Of a stretch of 64,000 nt of DNA, positions 23,880 to 37,349 are shown piece by piece (within the stretch, counting starts at the first letter, position 1; each line of letters begins with the position of its first letter). The stretch lies in NCBI GenBank assembly GCA_944472155.2, contig OX235271.1, positions 81,233,256 to 81,297,255 of the forward strand, in the 5' to 3' direction. The notes beneath the pieces are model-generated. The model had not been told where the DNA came from, ran no database searches, and saw nothing but the letters and a program-made list of their open reading frames with translations. The position numbers and the translations under genes were made by a program. The stretch comes from Trichobilharzia szidati (taxonomy: Eukaryota; Platyhelminthes; Trematoda; Strigeidida; Schistosomatidae).

Positions 23880-26690
23880 ATTTCAACTGTTTGTTAGCGC
23901 TATCAGAATAATATTCCTTGAGTATAACTCAACCTTTCGGTGTGAAAAACGCTGCAGTTACCATGAATGTTCTTATATTGCATACCATAAAATTTTGTTT
24001 CCACCAAAGTTATTAGCTATTGCCCACTTCTACAACCCTCATGAGTTTTTCTCCTGTTTTATCTCCTTTCTTTGCCCAGATTTCCTTGAGCCCCAATACA
24101 GTGGCAGCCATTCTATATCCCACACTCTACCACAAACTGTACTTCGTCGTTATTCAGTAAGGAGTTTGCACACTCCATGAGAACCCAATAATTATCGTCA
24201 CGAATTCTGTTCGGCAAATCAAAACTGGATGTGAGCTACTGTAACTCATTATATCTATCAGTAACTGTGTTTGCCAAACTCCTTAGACGCCAGACCCAAG
24301 TCCAGTCTCTGGTTTGTTTTTCATTTCTCTTAAACCATTAATGAACGTACAGTTGGATGACCCTATATTTCTTCTTAACGGCAGTAAATTCATTCTGCCA
24401 GTTGCCTACCATAAAGTAATCCCTATAAACCCAATGTAAAAATCAACACGTAGTCATCAACCATATCTATACAATTTTGGTTTAACCCATTAGTTTGTAT
24501 TTTGTACAGTTGTGAGACAAATTTATGAAACTTTTATCTAGTATGTGTCTTTCCCGCTAACATTTCGGTTCTTTAGACCAGTGACAAATTACTGTTAAGT
24601 TTGTCCTTGTAGCCTGGTTCGTTGTCACAATTGCTGGAGATTGATGGTACTGAATACATGTACTTGAGTAAATCTGGCCAATTTTCACGATATTTTTTGT
24701 ACAGGCAGTGTGATTTACGTCTCAAAACAATTGTAAACTATGATAGCTGAATTTGTTGCATAGTTATGTCAGATATGACCATGCCTGTAAGAACGGCATG
24801 CCAATAATGTAAATGCCAAATTTATGCGAATAAACCATTATTAATTAGTCAGAGATCTGAGGAGCTTCCCCAGGAACTATTTATTTCACAACAAAAGAAG
24901 AGCATTAGAGAGCGACTCTATCCCAAAGTTATTTCTTCGCGGGGCTGCAAGTACCATGACTAAAATTTCAACAACAAGATGAAAGACTGGGAAGAGTTCT
25001 TAACCAACGGGATCTGTCAATTTTGAGTATCATTGTTCCATTATAAAATGGGCGATGATGAGATTCCCGCCAAGGGAAATGTTGGCGAAGGCTACAAAAC
25101 AACCTCAGAAGAATCATTGAGTGATCGCGCGTTTGAAGTGTATGGAATCGAATCGTCCTTTAATAAATGGATGACACTTCTGATATAGATTCCTTGTTTG
25201 ACTTGAAATCATAACTCCGATCATAAAAGGGCTCATTGGAAATTAAGCTTAGCACCGAAATCGATGACGAAGTGAGAAGTGCTACTCAAATTAGTGCTCA
25301 AAAACAAAACTCTGAAAAGATTCAACAATGAAAAGGACGTCACCGCATGTGCATTTGTCCTTCCTAACGCCAATATACCATTACTGTGAAAATAAATAGC
25401 ACAAAATGATTTAACTTAATATGAACCAAACAGATGCCACTTAAAGGTAGTTCATATAAACCACCGGGCTACCCAGTCTTCTGTAAAACTCAGTACTTTC
25501 ACATAATCTCCTATTTTCCTAAAAATCAATCTGTAATCACATACACTTTGGGATGCCTTCCTACATACTTCTGGCCTGTCTGAAGGAGACAAATACGTTT
25601 GGCGTAGGTGCATGTTATAGAGGGAACGAAATCCCATCGAGTGACACTCTAAACTACTGTTTCGCTTGAAAAGTCCATATAAGAGTAGATAAAACCAGGC
25701 AACTTTTTTCTTCATCTTGGACCGCTGTACACTATTTATTTAAATTCGAGTCCTTGTTAGTCACCAAAAATTTTATGTAACAATTAAGCTCTTAGTGTAT
25801 GGAAACAGAATAACCATGAGGCTGAAGGTCTGCAATAAGACTGCCTGATCTATTTCCCAAGTAGAACAACTTCACAGTGTCTCCGCTCAGTGGTTCTTAA
25901 CATGGCCGTTTTGAACAATTCAGCCCTTCTGTTTGGCCATTTTTTGAAGTCTGCAAGCCTTTGTCTCTACAGCAAGTCATATTCACAATGGTTGCGGCAG
26001 CTCTAACTTCAAAAACCAAGCATCTCTGTACATTTCATTGCCAGAAACCCAAAAGTACAATTTATTTAAGAGGGTTCTGGAAGAGCAGGACTGCAACTGT
26101 GAATTATCGAATTCCTAAATCAGTCTCTCGAGAAAATCAAAGGAATCAAATTCAATGAGAGTGAAATTGTGGTTTTTCCTGGTGTCAGAATACTCACATT
26201 TCAGAAAGACAAGAATCGGTAAAACAATACAGCAACTAGTGCTCAATATTCCCTGAACGTACAAAAATAAAATATTAAGATTAAATGAGGTTCACCGCTT
26301 ATTTCTGATACCACACCTTTAACTGAATGACTGAAAGGACACCTCTAGTTTCCAAAGATAATATAAGCGGAGAAAAAGCGAAAGTTCCATAAAATTATGA
26401 CATAAATTCTGGGTGCGGTAATTGAATAGCACAATCGTCCTAGAAGAAGTTATCAAGAGAGCATTTTCTACAGTACTGCATTTATAAAAAGACAAATCAC
26501 ACAAACAAAACGGAACTTCTAATGTTTCGGCTTTCAAGAAGATTTAAACTGCTAGTGGGCTGGTAGAGGACGAAGTCACTGAAGGGAACAATAATGCTGC
26601 CAATTCTTCAGCATTACTCGATTAATGATCTTATGTTGCATGTATTTTTGCTGGTATTCATTTATTGCTTACTAATCTATAATCCTTAAA
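23880..26690. other. Intergenic DNA, no supported gene
   Basis: Only short open frames without motifs. The longest (25452-25715 minus, 25961-26158 plus) carry no domain I can name and no matching neighbours. Confidence 0.4.
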
Positions 26691-26691
26691 A

Positions 26692-28040
26692 TTGTGGTTC
26701 AAATTTCTGAAAACACGTGTTCGTAAAAATACAGTTGTTTTAGCTAGTGGCTCAAACTTGGTTACAACTGCACTAACTCCCTCTAATACAGTATTAACTA
26801 CTAGCTCACAGAATGGTTCGAGTGCAATTCGCACTCCTGTAATACAGGTGAAAGATGTTCTGTTAGAGAACTCTGAGTTCCGTAAATTAAATTGCCTTGT
26901 GAAAGATATCCAGAGGCGAGTAAATGAACTTCAGGAAAAATTAGGTCACTAGCATGACACTGCAAATGTCAAATATCTCGAAGAACCCTCCTAATATTGA
27001 CCAGGTTAAGGCTTTACTGGGTGTAGCTCAGAACAGTCTTGCGGATTTCGACCCAATAAACTGCCTTTTAAAAGAACATCCTAAAATTTCTCCGGACCAG
27101 TTAGATAAAGCAGAAAATCTGGTTGGCTGCTTGGCTTCCAAGGTGGTGAAGCGTATGGCCTCTTCTCATCAGGCTGTAGTTTGCAATATCCTAGTATCAC
27201 TACTTCTAAAGACTATAAATGACAAAACCCATGGTTGTTACAGCATGGCGAGTGTGCCATGTGAATGCAAAAGACTTCGTAAAAAGTCGACCCAGTCTAA
27301 TTGTCCCATCATTTTTAGGCTCAGAAATTCTCTTGATGCTAGTGAGTTTACTAAATTTCAAGATCATTTAGGACTGAATAGCAGTCATAAGTCTGTAACC
27401 ATAGTTCAGGATAAAACACCATGTCAACTCAGAATAATGCGTAGTAATAATCTGGTCACTTCCTCTGGCTTAAATTTACCGAAGAGGGATCATGCACCGT
27501 TACAGTTACCTAGTACTAACAGTAGCGTTCAGCAACCTATACGACAACCACGGTTGCCACTAGAACTAAGAACTGATTTAGATATCAGTACCCCCTATTA
27601 ACAAAGCTTCAGTGAAAGATATTAAAAAAGCTAGTACTGCTACAACTTGTCCTGGGAAATTTTCAACTAAAAGTAGTAACCTCACCATGGTGAACAAATT
27701 TTGCCGGATTGAGTCTAATGATGGGGAAGAATACTTTGTATTCAACAAGTCTGCTGGGAGTAAACGCGTCAACAAACCCACACTTGATACGAAGAAACCC
27801 TCTCAAAACACATGTGTATTTGATGGTTTTCAGTATGCTTCGCGTGATAGAAACTTAGGTTTCAAATCCCCAGTCCTGCAGATGAAGCACCTTCCTTGCA
27901 ATATTCTTCCGTTTATAAAAACAACATCAAGGCGCATACTGGTATGCCAAAAAGCGGGTTGTTGGGTAGACCTTGCAATGCTATGATTTTTAATCCACAA
28001 CCCAGCTCCAACCACTAATGCCCGTACATCCGGGAACACA
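26692..28040 (+). mobile_element. Remnant of a LINE ORF1 (gag-like), broken into frames
   Basis: Consecutive plus frames (26692-26952, 26954-27601, 27612-27986) read as one protein cut by stops and a frameshift. The first has a short coiled-coil-like segment (LLENSEFRKLNCLVKDIQ), the second a basic Cys-containing region (CECKRLRKKSTQSNCPIIFR) and LDASEFTKFQDHLG. Basic, DNA/RNA-binding ORF1 proteins of this kind accompany CR1-type LINEs in schistosomes. That assignment rests on general resemblance and on the nearby LINE pieces at 28.8-37 kb. It is not a working gene. Confidence 0.55.
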
Positions 28041-28768
28041 GTGAGTTCTTAGGCGTCCCGAATCACTGGTACGACCCAAGGTCCCTAGGACCATCTCGTC
28101 GCACTCTAACCCCAATATATGAACACTCAGTCCGACCCCTTTCAATCCATAAACGCTTCCGGTGCTGACGCACAAATAAAATTAGGTCGTGGTGATATTT
28201 TAAGCCAGTTTGCAGCATCCCTTGTCTTAGTCACGATATTACTAATTAATGCACTTAAAGTTTGTAGTAGTTTTCAAGTCATGGTTTACCATCACTCAAA
28301 AAGAAGTGTGCGTCTGAACTTAGAGGAGAAGTGCCCCCTCTATACCGTATTCGCCTACACTTGCGTGTTCAGCGTCGAAGGCTGCGCGCATTGCTGCAGT
28401 AATAAAATACATACGTTATTTGGATCGACCGAACGGGTTACTGATATTTATTTGCAGCGTGAGCACGTTGTTCAAATCCTTCAGCTCTATTTTTTCTCAA
28501 GTATTTGTAATCCATCTAACACATACTTGGGTTTTTCTTGTTAATGCGAAGTCAATGATTCTATATTTCTTGATATGCTCCACTGAATCACTAGTTATCA
28601 GATTGTTCCCACAAACTAAAGGCAAAATGACAACAACCATGTAATTTCACCATTAACCAAATTTACGTAATTTAAATAATACTTATCCATGCCTGTGCAA
28701 TTGGTGCATGCTACATAGGTAGGAATAAATATGCATTGTATTATATTATTTTCATTAAATATGCTCAC

Positions 28769-28852
28769 CAATCGTATATGTAATTTATCATATTGATGAT
28801 GCCTGCAAACTGGCGTCCCTCATGTACAAAATATGAGAATATATTATTATTG
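28769..28852 (+). repeat. 3' end of a non-LTR element, copy 1
   Basis: Contains GATGCCTGCAAACTGGCGTC followed by CCTCATGTACAAAATATGAG and an ATT-rich end. It closely matches 30080-30170, so this is the shared 3' terminus of one repeat family. Confidence 0.65.
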
Positions 28853-29419
28853 AATAATGAATACATGCTGATGGCTGAATTCGAAATCTCACTGACTCGC
28901 ATGATGTTAATTTCCGGCTCCTACATGCCCCACTTGTTATTTTATGTGGATTAGTTCGCCATTATTCCGGTTCCTGGTAGCATATGGACTGAAAATTACC
29001 CATCGCTGTGACAATATGTTTTTGTATGTTTAACTGGACACCTGCTGTGGTGAGTCACTGGCAGTTAATATTGCTAATAACACGGTGACTCTAAACTACA
29101 GCAGCCCAAAACGAATCTACCTTTAGCGACCAATCAGATTAGTAAGAAGCAGAACTGCGCAATTTGAGGCAAACGTCTATATACAAGTAGTGCAATGTTG
29201 AGGAATGGCCACATAGGATAATATTCTTGTATATGTTCCAAAAGACCTCCCAATTTCTCACAGGAGTCCTCATAGTCAGGTTAAACCAATTTCTGTAAAT
29301 AAAATCATCAAGGTTTTAGAGGCTATAGGTGTGGACGTTGACAGATAGTACGAAGTATATTAACACAAGATCTAATACCCCCAACTACAATATCCGTTCG
29401 GCGTAGACCAAAGGCAAAG

Positions 29420-29720
29420 CATAATACCAAAACTGATCGTCCAAATTACGAGTTATATATCGGGACCAAATCGGAGTGCGAGATGATTGCTTAACTAGCG
29501 AGGGATCGTGCACGAACGAATGAACGTAACACAACTGCGTGCCAAATGGCGTGAATGCTTGACCAGAAACCTTCGGCCAAACAAATTGACTAAAATAGTG
29601 AGGGTCAGCACCCAACGTTCAGTCACGAATGCTGTGGCTAATAATTCTGGGGAATTACCTACCGCCACAAGGTCATCAATCCGTTCATTAGGTAGTTTCT
29701 TTTTTGGGCTGGCATAGTTT
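29420..29720 (+). repeat. Dispersed repeat, copy A (pairs with 36975-37260)
   Basis: Shares AAACTGATCGTCCAAA, TGATTGCTTA(A/G)CTAGC and GTGCTTGACC-type blocks in the same order with 36975-37260. The position relative to the LINE fragments suggests the 5' untranslated part of a LINE, an inference only. Open frames across it on either strand are not conserved between the copies. Confidence 0.6.
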
Positions 29721-30079
29721 ACAGTCACCAGCAGCATTACCATTGGTGAACTAACCAACGTTTTACAAAGCAATTTTAGCACTTCGTGAATAACCTACCT
29801 GCACCTATCTCCAGTAATGCAACCATTAAATATGACAAGCATTTTGGTTAAATTTCTTCAATGGAGATACTTTGTATTATACTGTCACACGGCTTCCGCC
29901 TGTGTAAAGTGACATTACAGGTATTATTTTAATATCCAATATCAATTTTGAGAGCTAGTTTGAACCAATTTGGTTTCTTTGTGCTCGCTTCTTGATTGTG
30001 AGGCAAAGATTCCTGGTCTTCGGCCTTCCGTAAGCTTTTTAAGTATATATTACCTAAGTGAGTAATTGTAAACATGCTT

Positions 30080-30170
30080 GCTTCTCGTATATGTTATTTA
30101 TCAAACTGTTGATGCCTGTAAACTGGCGTCCCTAGTGTACAAAAACTGAGAATATATTATTATCATTAAA
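30080..30170 (+). repeat. 3' end of a non-LTR element, copy 2
   Basis: GATGCCTGTAAACTGGCGTC then CCTAGTGTACAAAAACTGAG and a terminal ATTATTAT run; a second copy of the end at 28769-28852. A looser relative occurs near 35190-35270. Confidence 0.65.
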
Positions 30171-32240
30171 AGTTTACTAGGCAAGCTTTCAAAGTGCCAT
30201 TGTAATTTTTCGTATAAGCTGCAGCAGGCCGTTAGGCACTTTATAAGGACTTTGTAATATTTCAGTTAATTCGGGTATTTATGCATAGGGAAAATGGATA
30301 GAACCAGAAGAAATACTTATTGTTACACTGCCAGATGTCAGTTTCCATATTTCTTCTTTTAATTACTATATGATATGCGTCTTCATCTAAGCAAATTAAT
30401 TTACATGAACAGCATGCCAATTTTGATGGCACGACCAAGACGAAATAATTTCATATCGTAAAATATTTTATCGTTCTGATAAGTTAAATAAATGACTTCC
30501 AACGCGAGTTTTTGTCACGACAGAGCCATTTTAATGTTAAGGGGTTGAGTCATCGTCAAAGTTGAGGGAGTATCTCAAATATCGTTTCGGTCTTTTACAG
30601 GTGACTGTTCGTGAAACGCAGGCAAACGTTTCTTCAGACGGTGATCAACCAGGTACGCAAAACTACAAGTTATTAAAAGACAGTAAACTTCCCAAGAAAA
30701 ATTAAGGTTTTATAAAAACGAAAAAAAGGGAATAGATGTATAAAAATAGTCCTACAGAGCATACGTGGGAGGAAGCTACGCAGTCCATTGAAAATTAAAT
30801 GTGTGGTGAGAGCTGTCCGCTAGTCAAAATTGTAGACACTAATTTACGTCATTGTTTACGTCCCGAATCTGGGTAACAAGATAAAACAAGAACAAAGCCT
30901 AACTGGGGAACCCAACAACCAGGAAAGTGCTCTTATGGAATCCTACCATGTTCCACACCAACGATTAGTTGAAATGTGCAGTGGTAAAAAGGGGTGATTG
31001 TCTCCATTTATTTGAGGTGATGGTAGGAATGGGTTCTGATGTAGAGCCTCTGAAACACAGTGTGCTATGGTTACTTAGATCTATCTGGGGATTAAGGAAT
31101 TAGGGGGGATAAGACCGGTAGGCAAAGGAGAATCGTATCCTGTTTATGGATTGCTAGGACTTCTTCACATACTGAATGAATGCATTTCTGTGTGATTGAT
31201 AGGGTTTCACGCTTCGCTTTCCTTCTGTCATGCTTTCAAAAACAAGGTTTGGAATATGCGATTAGGCTGTCAGTGATCTGAGTAATTATTTTGGTGGAAG
31301 TCTCGGTTTTTAAGCCAAAAATGCAAGGTTACAACTACACATATTCTGTAAATCAACAGCAACAAAATTCACAGTAATACTTCTGCCTGCCTTCTGTCAA
31401 ACAAAGAACGACTAGACTACGGTGACCACTGTTGCCTCCGCGGAAACTGCAGATCCGTTTTAATAAACAAACCGCATGTCGCTCACTCAGTGTTCACCAA
31501 AATTGACAGATTTGTCACTGGCACTTTGCAGTACTCCTGATTCTGTTGTAAATGAAGACATTGGTTGCCTGGAGAAAACAAATGACTTCTTCAGTGGATG
31601 AAAGACATCACGATTTATTCTAAAATACGTCACTGGAGAACCTCAGAATAATCAGAAATGATCCTGAGATGTCACCATCACCTTTTAATAGCCTGATCGC
31701 TTCCTTTGCCACAAAAGTTCGACAGTATTCACTGCGAGAATTGGGTATCATGTATGATAAAAGCGACAGTGCCAATTCTGGCAAGGTAAAAAACAACTCC
31801 CTCAATCTATGCACTACGAGATAATTGATGGGAAAATGTCAAAATCTTGGAAAGTCATCTAGGAATAATTGTTGCCCATTTATAATCAGTTGCAACATCT
31901 CCATAGAGACCGATTTGTACTTCATCAGACGGACATCTCTTAAACACACTAGGTGAAGTCAGGCAAAATTAGCATGTGACAAAACGTCGATTCAAGCGTC
32001 TCAATAACGGTATCAGAAAAATTTACTGTAGCCAGAAGACAACTCTCCGGAACTCAGAAAACTAATTTACGTTTTTAATAACCAACTAGATTTCAACTCA
32101 AGTGGTATTAAAAAATGGATGGAAAGTCGCGGATTTCTTGATCAATCAAGCATAAGCCAATTTAGAAAGTTAAATACACAGCAGCTTGACCATGTGATTT
32201 ACACTTGGTTACTGTCAATACACTAAAAATGTCTACAAAT
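30171..32240. other. Unassigned repeat-rich DNA
   Basis: No intact open frame and no recognisable motif. A minus frame at 31620-31814 has no features. It lies between LINE pieces and is probably further decayed element sequence. Confidence 0.35.
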
Positions 32241-32244
32241 ACTT

Positions 32245-33760
32245 TTGGGCTCACTGCTCCGATCTTCTGTCAACGGGCAAAAGTCTCATCCACGAAAGGG
32301 TTTATTGCTTCCAACGAACAGGAAACTGGTTCGGACAAACAAATTCATTAGACATCCATTCAATGTTCACCATCACCGACAAGTTGAGTACCGAGAAACA
32401 CGCAAACAGTGGACATCAGTTCCTTTACCTTTTCTAAAATCCTCTGCTTATTAACCTCATTTGAAGTGTATTGCAATGAGAGGCGCTACCCAATAAAATT
32501 AAATGGGCATACATCGCAGTCAGTCTCCTTAGAAGGATGACTGCAAACGGTTGTTCTGGTCAGCACACATGACTATCCGTCATCTCCAGTGGTCAGTCGT
32601 TCAGTATCAGCCCCTTTAACCGGTAACTTTGTAACCCAGTCCTATTAAAGTCCTTAATGTGAATTGTCCTGGTCTATCAGTTATATCATTGACACAGAAA
32701 CCCAGAGATTTTTAATAAGATACTAGTAATACCCTGGAATTTTCTGATGGTGAACTAAAATATCTCACTAGACAAGCATTTATTTCAAATTCGGGGCTCT
32801 GTTTGAATGTTGAATGCAAAATCAACCAATCAGGGTCTATGAGAACCACTAATCCACATTAGAAAGTAGAGTATGTGACGTTACCGTAAGGTACAAAGAA
32901 TCAGGAACAGCGAATAAACGATTCAGTTCTGAACAGAACTAAGAACCATTTTCAACGAGTCACAACAATGTAGCTTCGCAGGTAATCCTCCCAAATAATC
33001 CACTTCCAATCACAAAACATAAAGTCTAAATGAATTCTCGATTTCCTTGACTTGTTTCCACACCTTTTTACACAGGTCCAAGACATGTCAACCTAGATGA
33101 CACATATATTAACAACGTTTCAGAAACTCCCACGATTAATACGTCATTACAAGAGGTATCAGAAATCGTGACCCTCAAGAATGACTGCCTGAGCTCACCC
33201 CTGTTTACTTTAATAAATGAATAAAAAAGGTTCATACTCCTGGTCACTCTTGTGAACTTCTCTTTTTGATTCTTGTTCTGCTCATAACGAACTGTTCTGT
33301 TTGAGGTTTTCGGCTTGTGTGATTAATCCCTGTTGCATCCTGATGACGGAAACCTGGTCCATGGCAGATATATCAGATTTGACCTTTAATCAGAATGAGT
33401 ACAATATTTTTCGTAGCGAACATAATATGAGTAAAGGTGGAAGGTACACTATTTATATCTGCACTGATTTTATACCCTCAACAGCATCCTCACAAGCTTG
33501 GGGCCTTTTAGAGGATGCGTCTTCATAACTATTGGTATTTGCAATCACTACTCAATGTCAGCAGGTTTCCCGCATCAACCTCCGAATGCCGAACCAACTA
33601 TCGATGAAAATGTAGAGGAAACACTTTTTTATCTTTCGTCACAGAACGTCCGCACACTAGTGAGTGGTGAGTTTAATGGAGGGGCCATCTCATTTTCACA
33701 CACTCCTTTAAACACTATATACCAATGGTTGGATATAGACAGTTAATGGAAAAAAGGGAA
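32245..33760 (+). mobile_element. CR1-like LINE endonuclease remnant
   Basis: Plus frames from 33301 read MTETWSMADISDLTFNQNE and YNIFRSEHNMSKGGRYTIYI, then a frameshifted segment with CNHYSMSAGFPHQPPNAE and VRTLVSGEFNGG. The TETW block and the GGxxIYI block fit the AP-type endonuclease that opens ORF2 of CR1 and Jockey LINEs. The open frame at 32245-32454 is basic and may belong to the same element. Several stops and shifts make it a pseudogene. Confidence 0.6.
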
Positions 33761-36700
33761 GAACAGTTTACTAGATCCGATCTTTTTAAACAATCTGTCA
33801 CCACACACCACACCAAGTCCGGAAAATGATCACAAAGTGTTAGTTTCATATTAGATAAGTTTATTCGAAATAACACTCAGTGACGCAGTTTTTAAGGTGG
33901 AAAATCCTCCTAAGAAAAGTAGCCATTGCTATGCTGTCTCTAACAACAATCACAATAGAAAAGAGAAATCATATATGCTACAGCCTGTCCATACAGATAC
34001 CAAATTTCTGATAAAAAATTTGGCGAAACAGAATTATGAATTGTCAGATTTCCCTAATTTTTATCATCGATTCCCACTCACATAATCTGTTGCATTGCTA
34101 CATAAAACAAATTAAACAGAGACGAAATAAGAAAAGCTTTTCTTCAAAGTTGAAATCCTTGGGCATAGGAGATTTAGCATTCCATGCACTACTAAAGCTG
34201 GGTTTTTCAAGATACTACAACAATATTGCATCTCCTAAACATTGCTTTGGAATTGTTACTGATCCAAATTATTTGCCAAAACGTTGGTATTAAACTGGAC
34301 CATTTAGCGTAACCCTAAACTACGGCGACCCATGTGAACGACCAAAGGCGAGTAATTCAAAAAACATTTTTGTAGAAACCGGACGAGGATAAACGCTATC
34401 GCGATGTATTTTCGCGCACTGTATGGGTTATGGCGTTCGTGCCTATAGAGGCGTTATAAGAGTTTATTTTTGTAAAAATGAAGTCTATTTAACTACTTTT
34501 AGGCTTCTGTAGCCGAAGAAAGCAATATTTCCCTGTATTTTGTTCATATTAATGCGTAATAGTATCTTGATATCCCAGACGAATTATTGCAAAGAAAGGC
34601 TTGCATTTAAAGAAGTTATGCATAGAAATGAGTATTGTTTTCGTTTGAAAAATCAAAAATCCAATTGACCGCCACTGTTCTAGCCAATGAGAGACGAGAA
34701 AACCAGAAGCGCGGTAAATTTAAAATGTGATAACCTATATCCTCACACTTTCTTGCTGAATTCTTCAGTAATAGTCCGAGCCAAATTACAGCTTAATTCG
34801 TGCTCTGAGTTCATATTTCCGTGTATTTGCTATGGGCTCGTCTCATTGGTTGTTAAATGTGATCATGATGACAGTTCACCTTGGTCTCTGTAGCTTAGAG
34901 TCACCTCCTTTAGAATAATCAGTGTTATCGCCATTAATATGATCAATGTAAGACGCATGTTGCTCCAGAAATCTTATAATTATTGGACAGCCCATCTTGT
35001 GATTCATTTGTAACGTATATTTTGAATTCCACGCTAATTTGATGTACTTTGAAATGGACTTTTCGACGGAAAAGTTGTATAAGATTACTTCTTTAAACAT
35101 CAAAATACAGTTACTTTTAGTGAGCATATAAGATTGGAAGACATCAAATATTTACTTGCATTAATTATGGATGAATATTTAACTTATTAATGTGACATAC
35201 TGTTGTTGTCTGAAAACTGGCACTTTTTTTATATATACTGCACTGAGTATAATTGCCGTTGTTATTATTAACTGAGCATGTTGTACAATGCTCGTGGGAT
35301 AAAAACAAAATTCCGATAACTGTTTAAGTGATCAATGAACCATGGTAAGCTCTTCACAAAAATGTGCCTATTTTCATCAGTAAATGCAGTAAATATATAA
35401 GATGGCTCTGGGTGACTACTGAGATAACTGGACGTGATTTGCAGCTGTTGCTTGGGAAAATTACGGTTACCTTTAGTCGAGGAAACACTTGCAAGACACT
35501 GGTTGGCAACAGAAGATATACATACCATTAGTTTCTACAGGGTTTTCTGGTGTGACTAGGATTAACGGCATATTGCTGGCTCCCCACGAAAGCTTCTTAT
35601 CTAATTTTAGATCAGTTAAGCCGGTTACTAGGTACTTGGCCTAATTTTTTCGGCTTAGGTCAGAACGAGAATATCATCACCCATGTGTTTATGTATAGTA
35701 ATGATGGGGTGGTAATCTGAGCCTGGATTTTCATTCCTGTTTTCCGTTATTTGAGTGCTTGGATATTCATGGCTGATGTTGGATGACAGGGTAAGCACTG
35801 TATGTTGATAAGTTACAGCAGATCCTTTAGCCACCTTCATAAAACTTAGGCAATTATTATGGTGGCTGGAGAATTCGTAGTCTTGAGTAAACACATGAAA
35901 TTGGTGTTTCTTAGTGCATTAACTGTAGTACTAAGCATAAACTGGTTTTGAGAAAAGGCAGAATCTACTGATTGCCTGAGCCTTGAAGATCGTCTGTTGG
36001 TTTGTACAAGATCGATGTACCCTACAGTATGCAAAGATGTTACTTAACACCACGTCTGTGGTTTCACTTCAAACTGAGGTGCCTTTACCTATTATCTGGC
36101 TAACATTAGTATGCTTATGTTAATTGTTGTGATGTACCTGTCATCAAATATGTTATTTATTGACATCATGAATGATGCATTATTAATAATAACCGTATTT
36201 AGATTGTCAGCAATATCATCGACTTTTACTGTGTGGTAGCGTCTAAGACAAGAAGTTATATCGAGTGATATCCTAATACTCGAATATAGTGGTGACACTT
36301 TAATTGTTTACCTGCCTCTAGAATATGCCTAGTTTCCTCAACTCGGAAAGTACTGAACAGGAATGATTTAAAGATTTCTTGCGGAAACATAAAGGCTGAT
36401 GGTTCGTTTGTGGAGTATCAAGGTTGTTAAATGTCTTCTAGTCTTTTAGATTGTGTCGAGTCATTACGTAAAGACACGATCCTTTTAACAACCCACAGAA
36501 ATGCATGTTTATGCAGATGGTCATATATGACTGGTGAATCTAGTTGGGCTTCTTGGAATATGTCATACTGCTGTATAGGGGCGAGACACTGAGTTATTTT
36601 TCGCTTGTATCATAAAGCGAAGTTCAGAGCCCACCACTTAACTTTTACTACCTGTTCATGTGACCTTTCTTGTCCTAATTAGAGGTGTATACGCTGTACT

Positions 36701-36960
36701 CAGCTTGTTTGGAATGAATTTCTTTCTGTAAAACTAGTCAGTACAAAATTCTTCGTAAGGAAAAATGAATATGTGTAGCAAAATCCGCAGCATAAATTGT
36801 TGATCATAAACTTGTGGGGCTAATTAAGGTCACCTAAACCACAGAAATAAGTTGTTTATTTGTTGGATTAGGCACACGAAAAAGCTCTATAACTCCGAAG
36901 ACCGTTGCCCTTGCTTCTAGCTATCTATTCTATAGCTCTGAAAATACCTATTCTATTGAG
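33761..36960. other. Unassigned stretch between LINE pieces
   Basis: Plus frames at 33897-34293 and minus frames at 35268-36298 are open but short, and I can name no domain in them. They may be decayed element ORFs. Part of 34300-34340 resembles 29080-29110 (CTAAACTAC(A/G)GC(A/G)), another sign of dispersed repeats. Confidence 0.35.
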
Positions 36961-36974
36961 AACACAGGCACATT

Positions 36975-37260
36975 GAAACAACAAACTGATCGTCCAAAAT
37001 ACGAAATATATTCCCGGATCAGAAACACAGAGTGATAGTGATTGCTTAGCTAGCTACGGTTAGTGCAGCAATGACCGAGCCTAATACGACAGCCAGTCAA
37101 CTGGTGTGGGTGCTTGACCCCACACTTTCCACTGAACAAGTCAACTTAAACAGTGAAGGTTGGCATTCAGTGTTGAGTGAAGAATGCAGCAGTCTGGCAA
37201 TTTCGGGGAATTGTTTGCCTCAACTTAACAAACATCATAACAGATATTTTAGCTGTGAAA
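36975..37260 (+). repeat. Dispersed repeat, copy B
   Basis: Second copy of the repeat at 29420-29720, with the same block order. An open frame (37071-37349) crosses it, but the other copy does not keep that frame, so I do not call it coding. Confidence 0.6.
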
Positions 37261-37349
37261 AAAATCGACAAGACAGCCTGAAGACAACTAAGCGTAACAT
37301 GAGGTATTATTGTAGCATTCATCTATGCACACAATACAAAATTACATGA

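Noticed and set aside
28119..28544. 141-codon plus frame
   Set aside because: No motif, Cys/Phe/Leu-rich translation typical of AT-rich non-coding DNA, and it lies between LINE remnants.
35268..36298. Series of minus frames that might be exons of a host gene
   Set aside because: No consistent GT-AG junctions or phases were found, and no domain is visible; more likely decayed element sequence.
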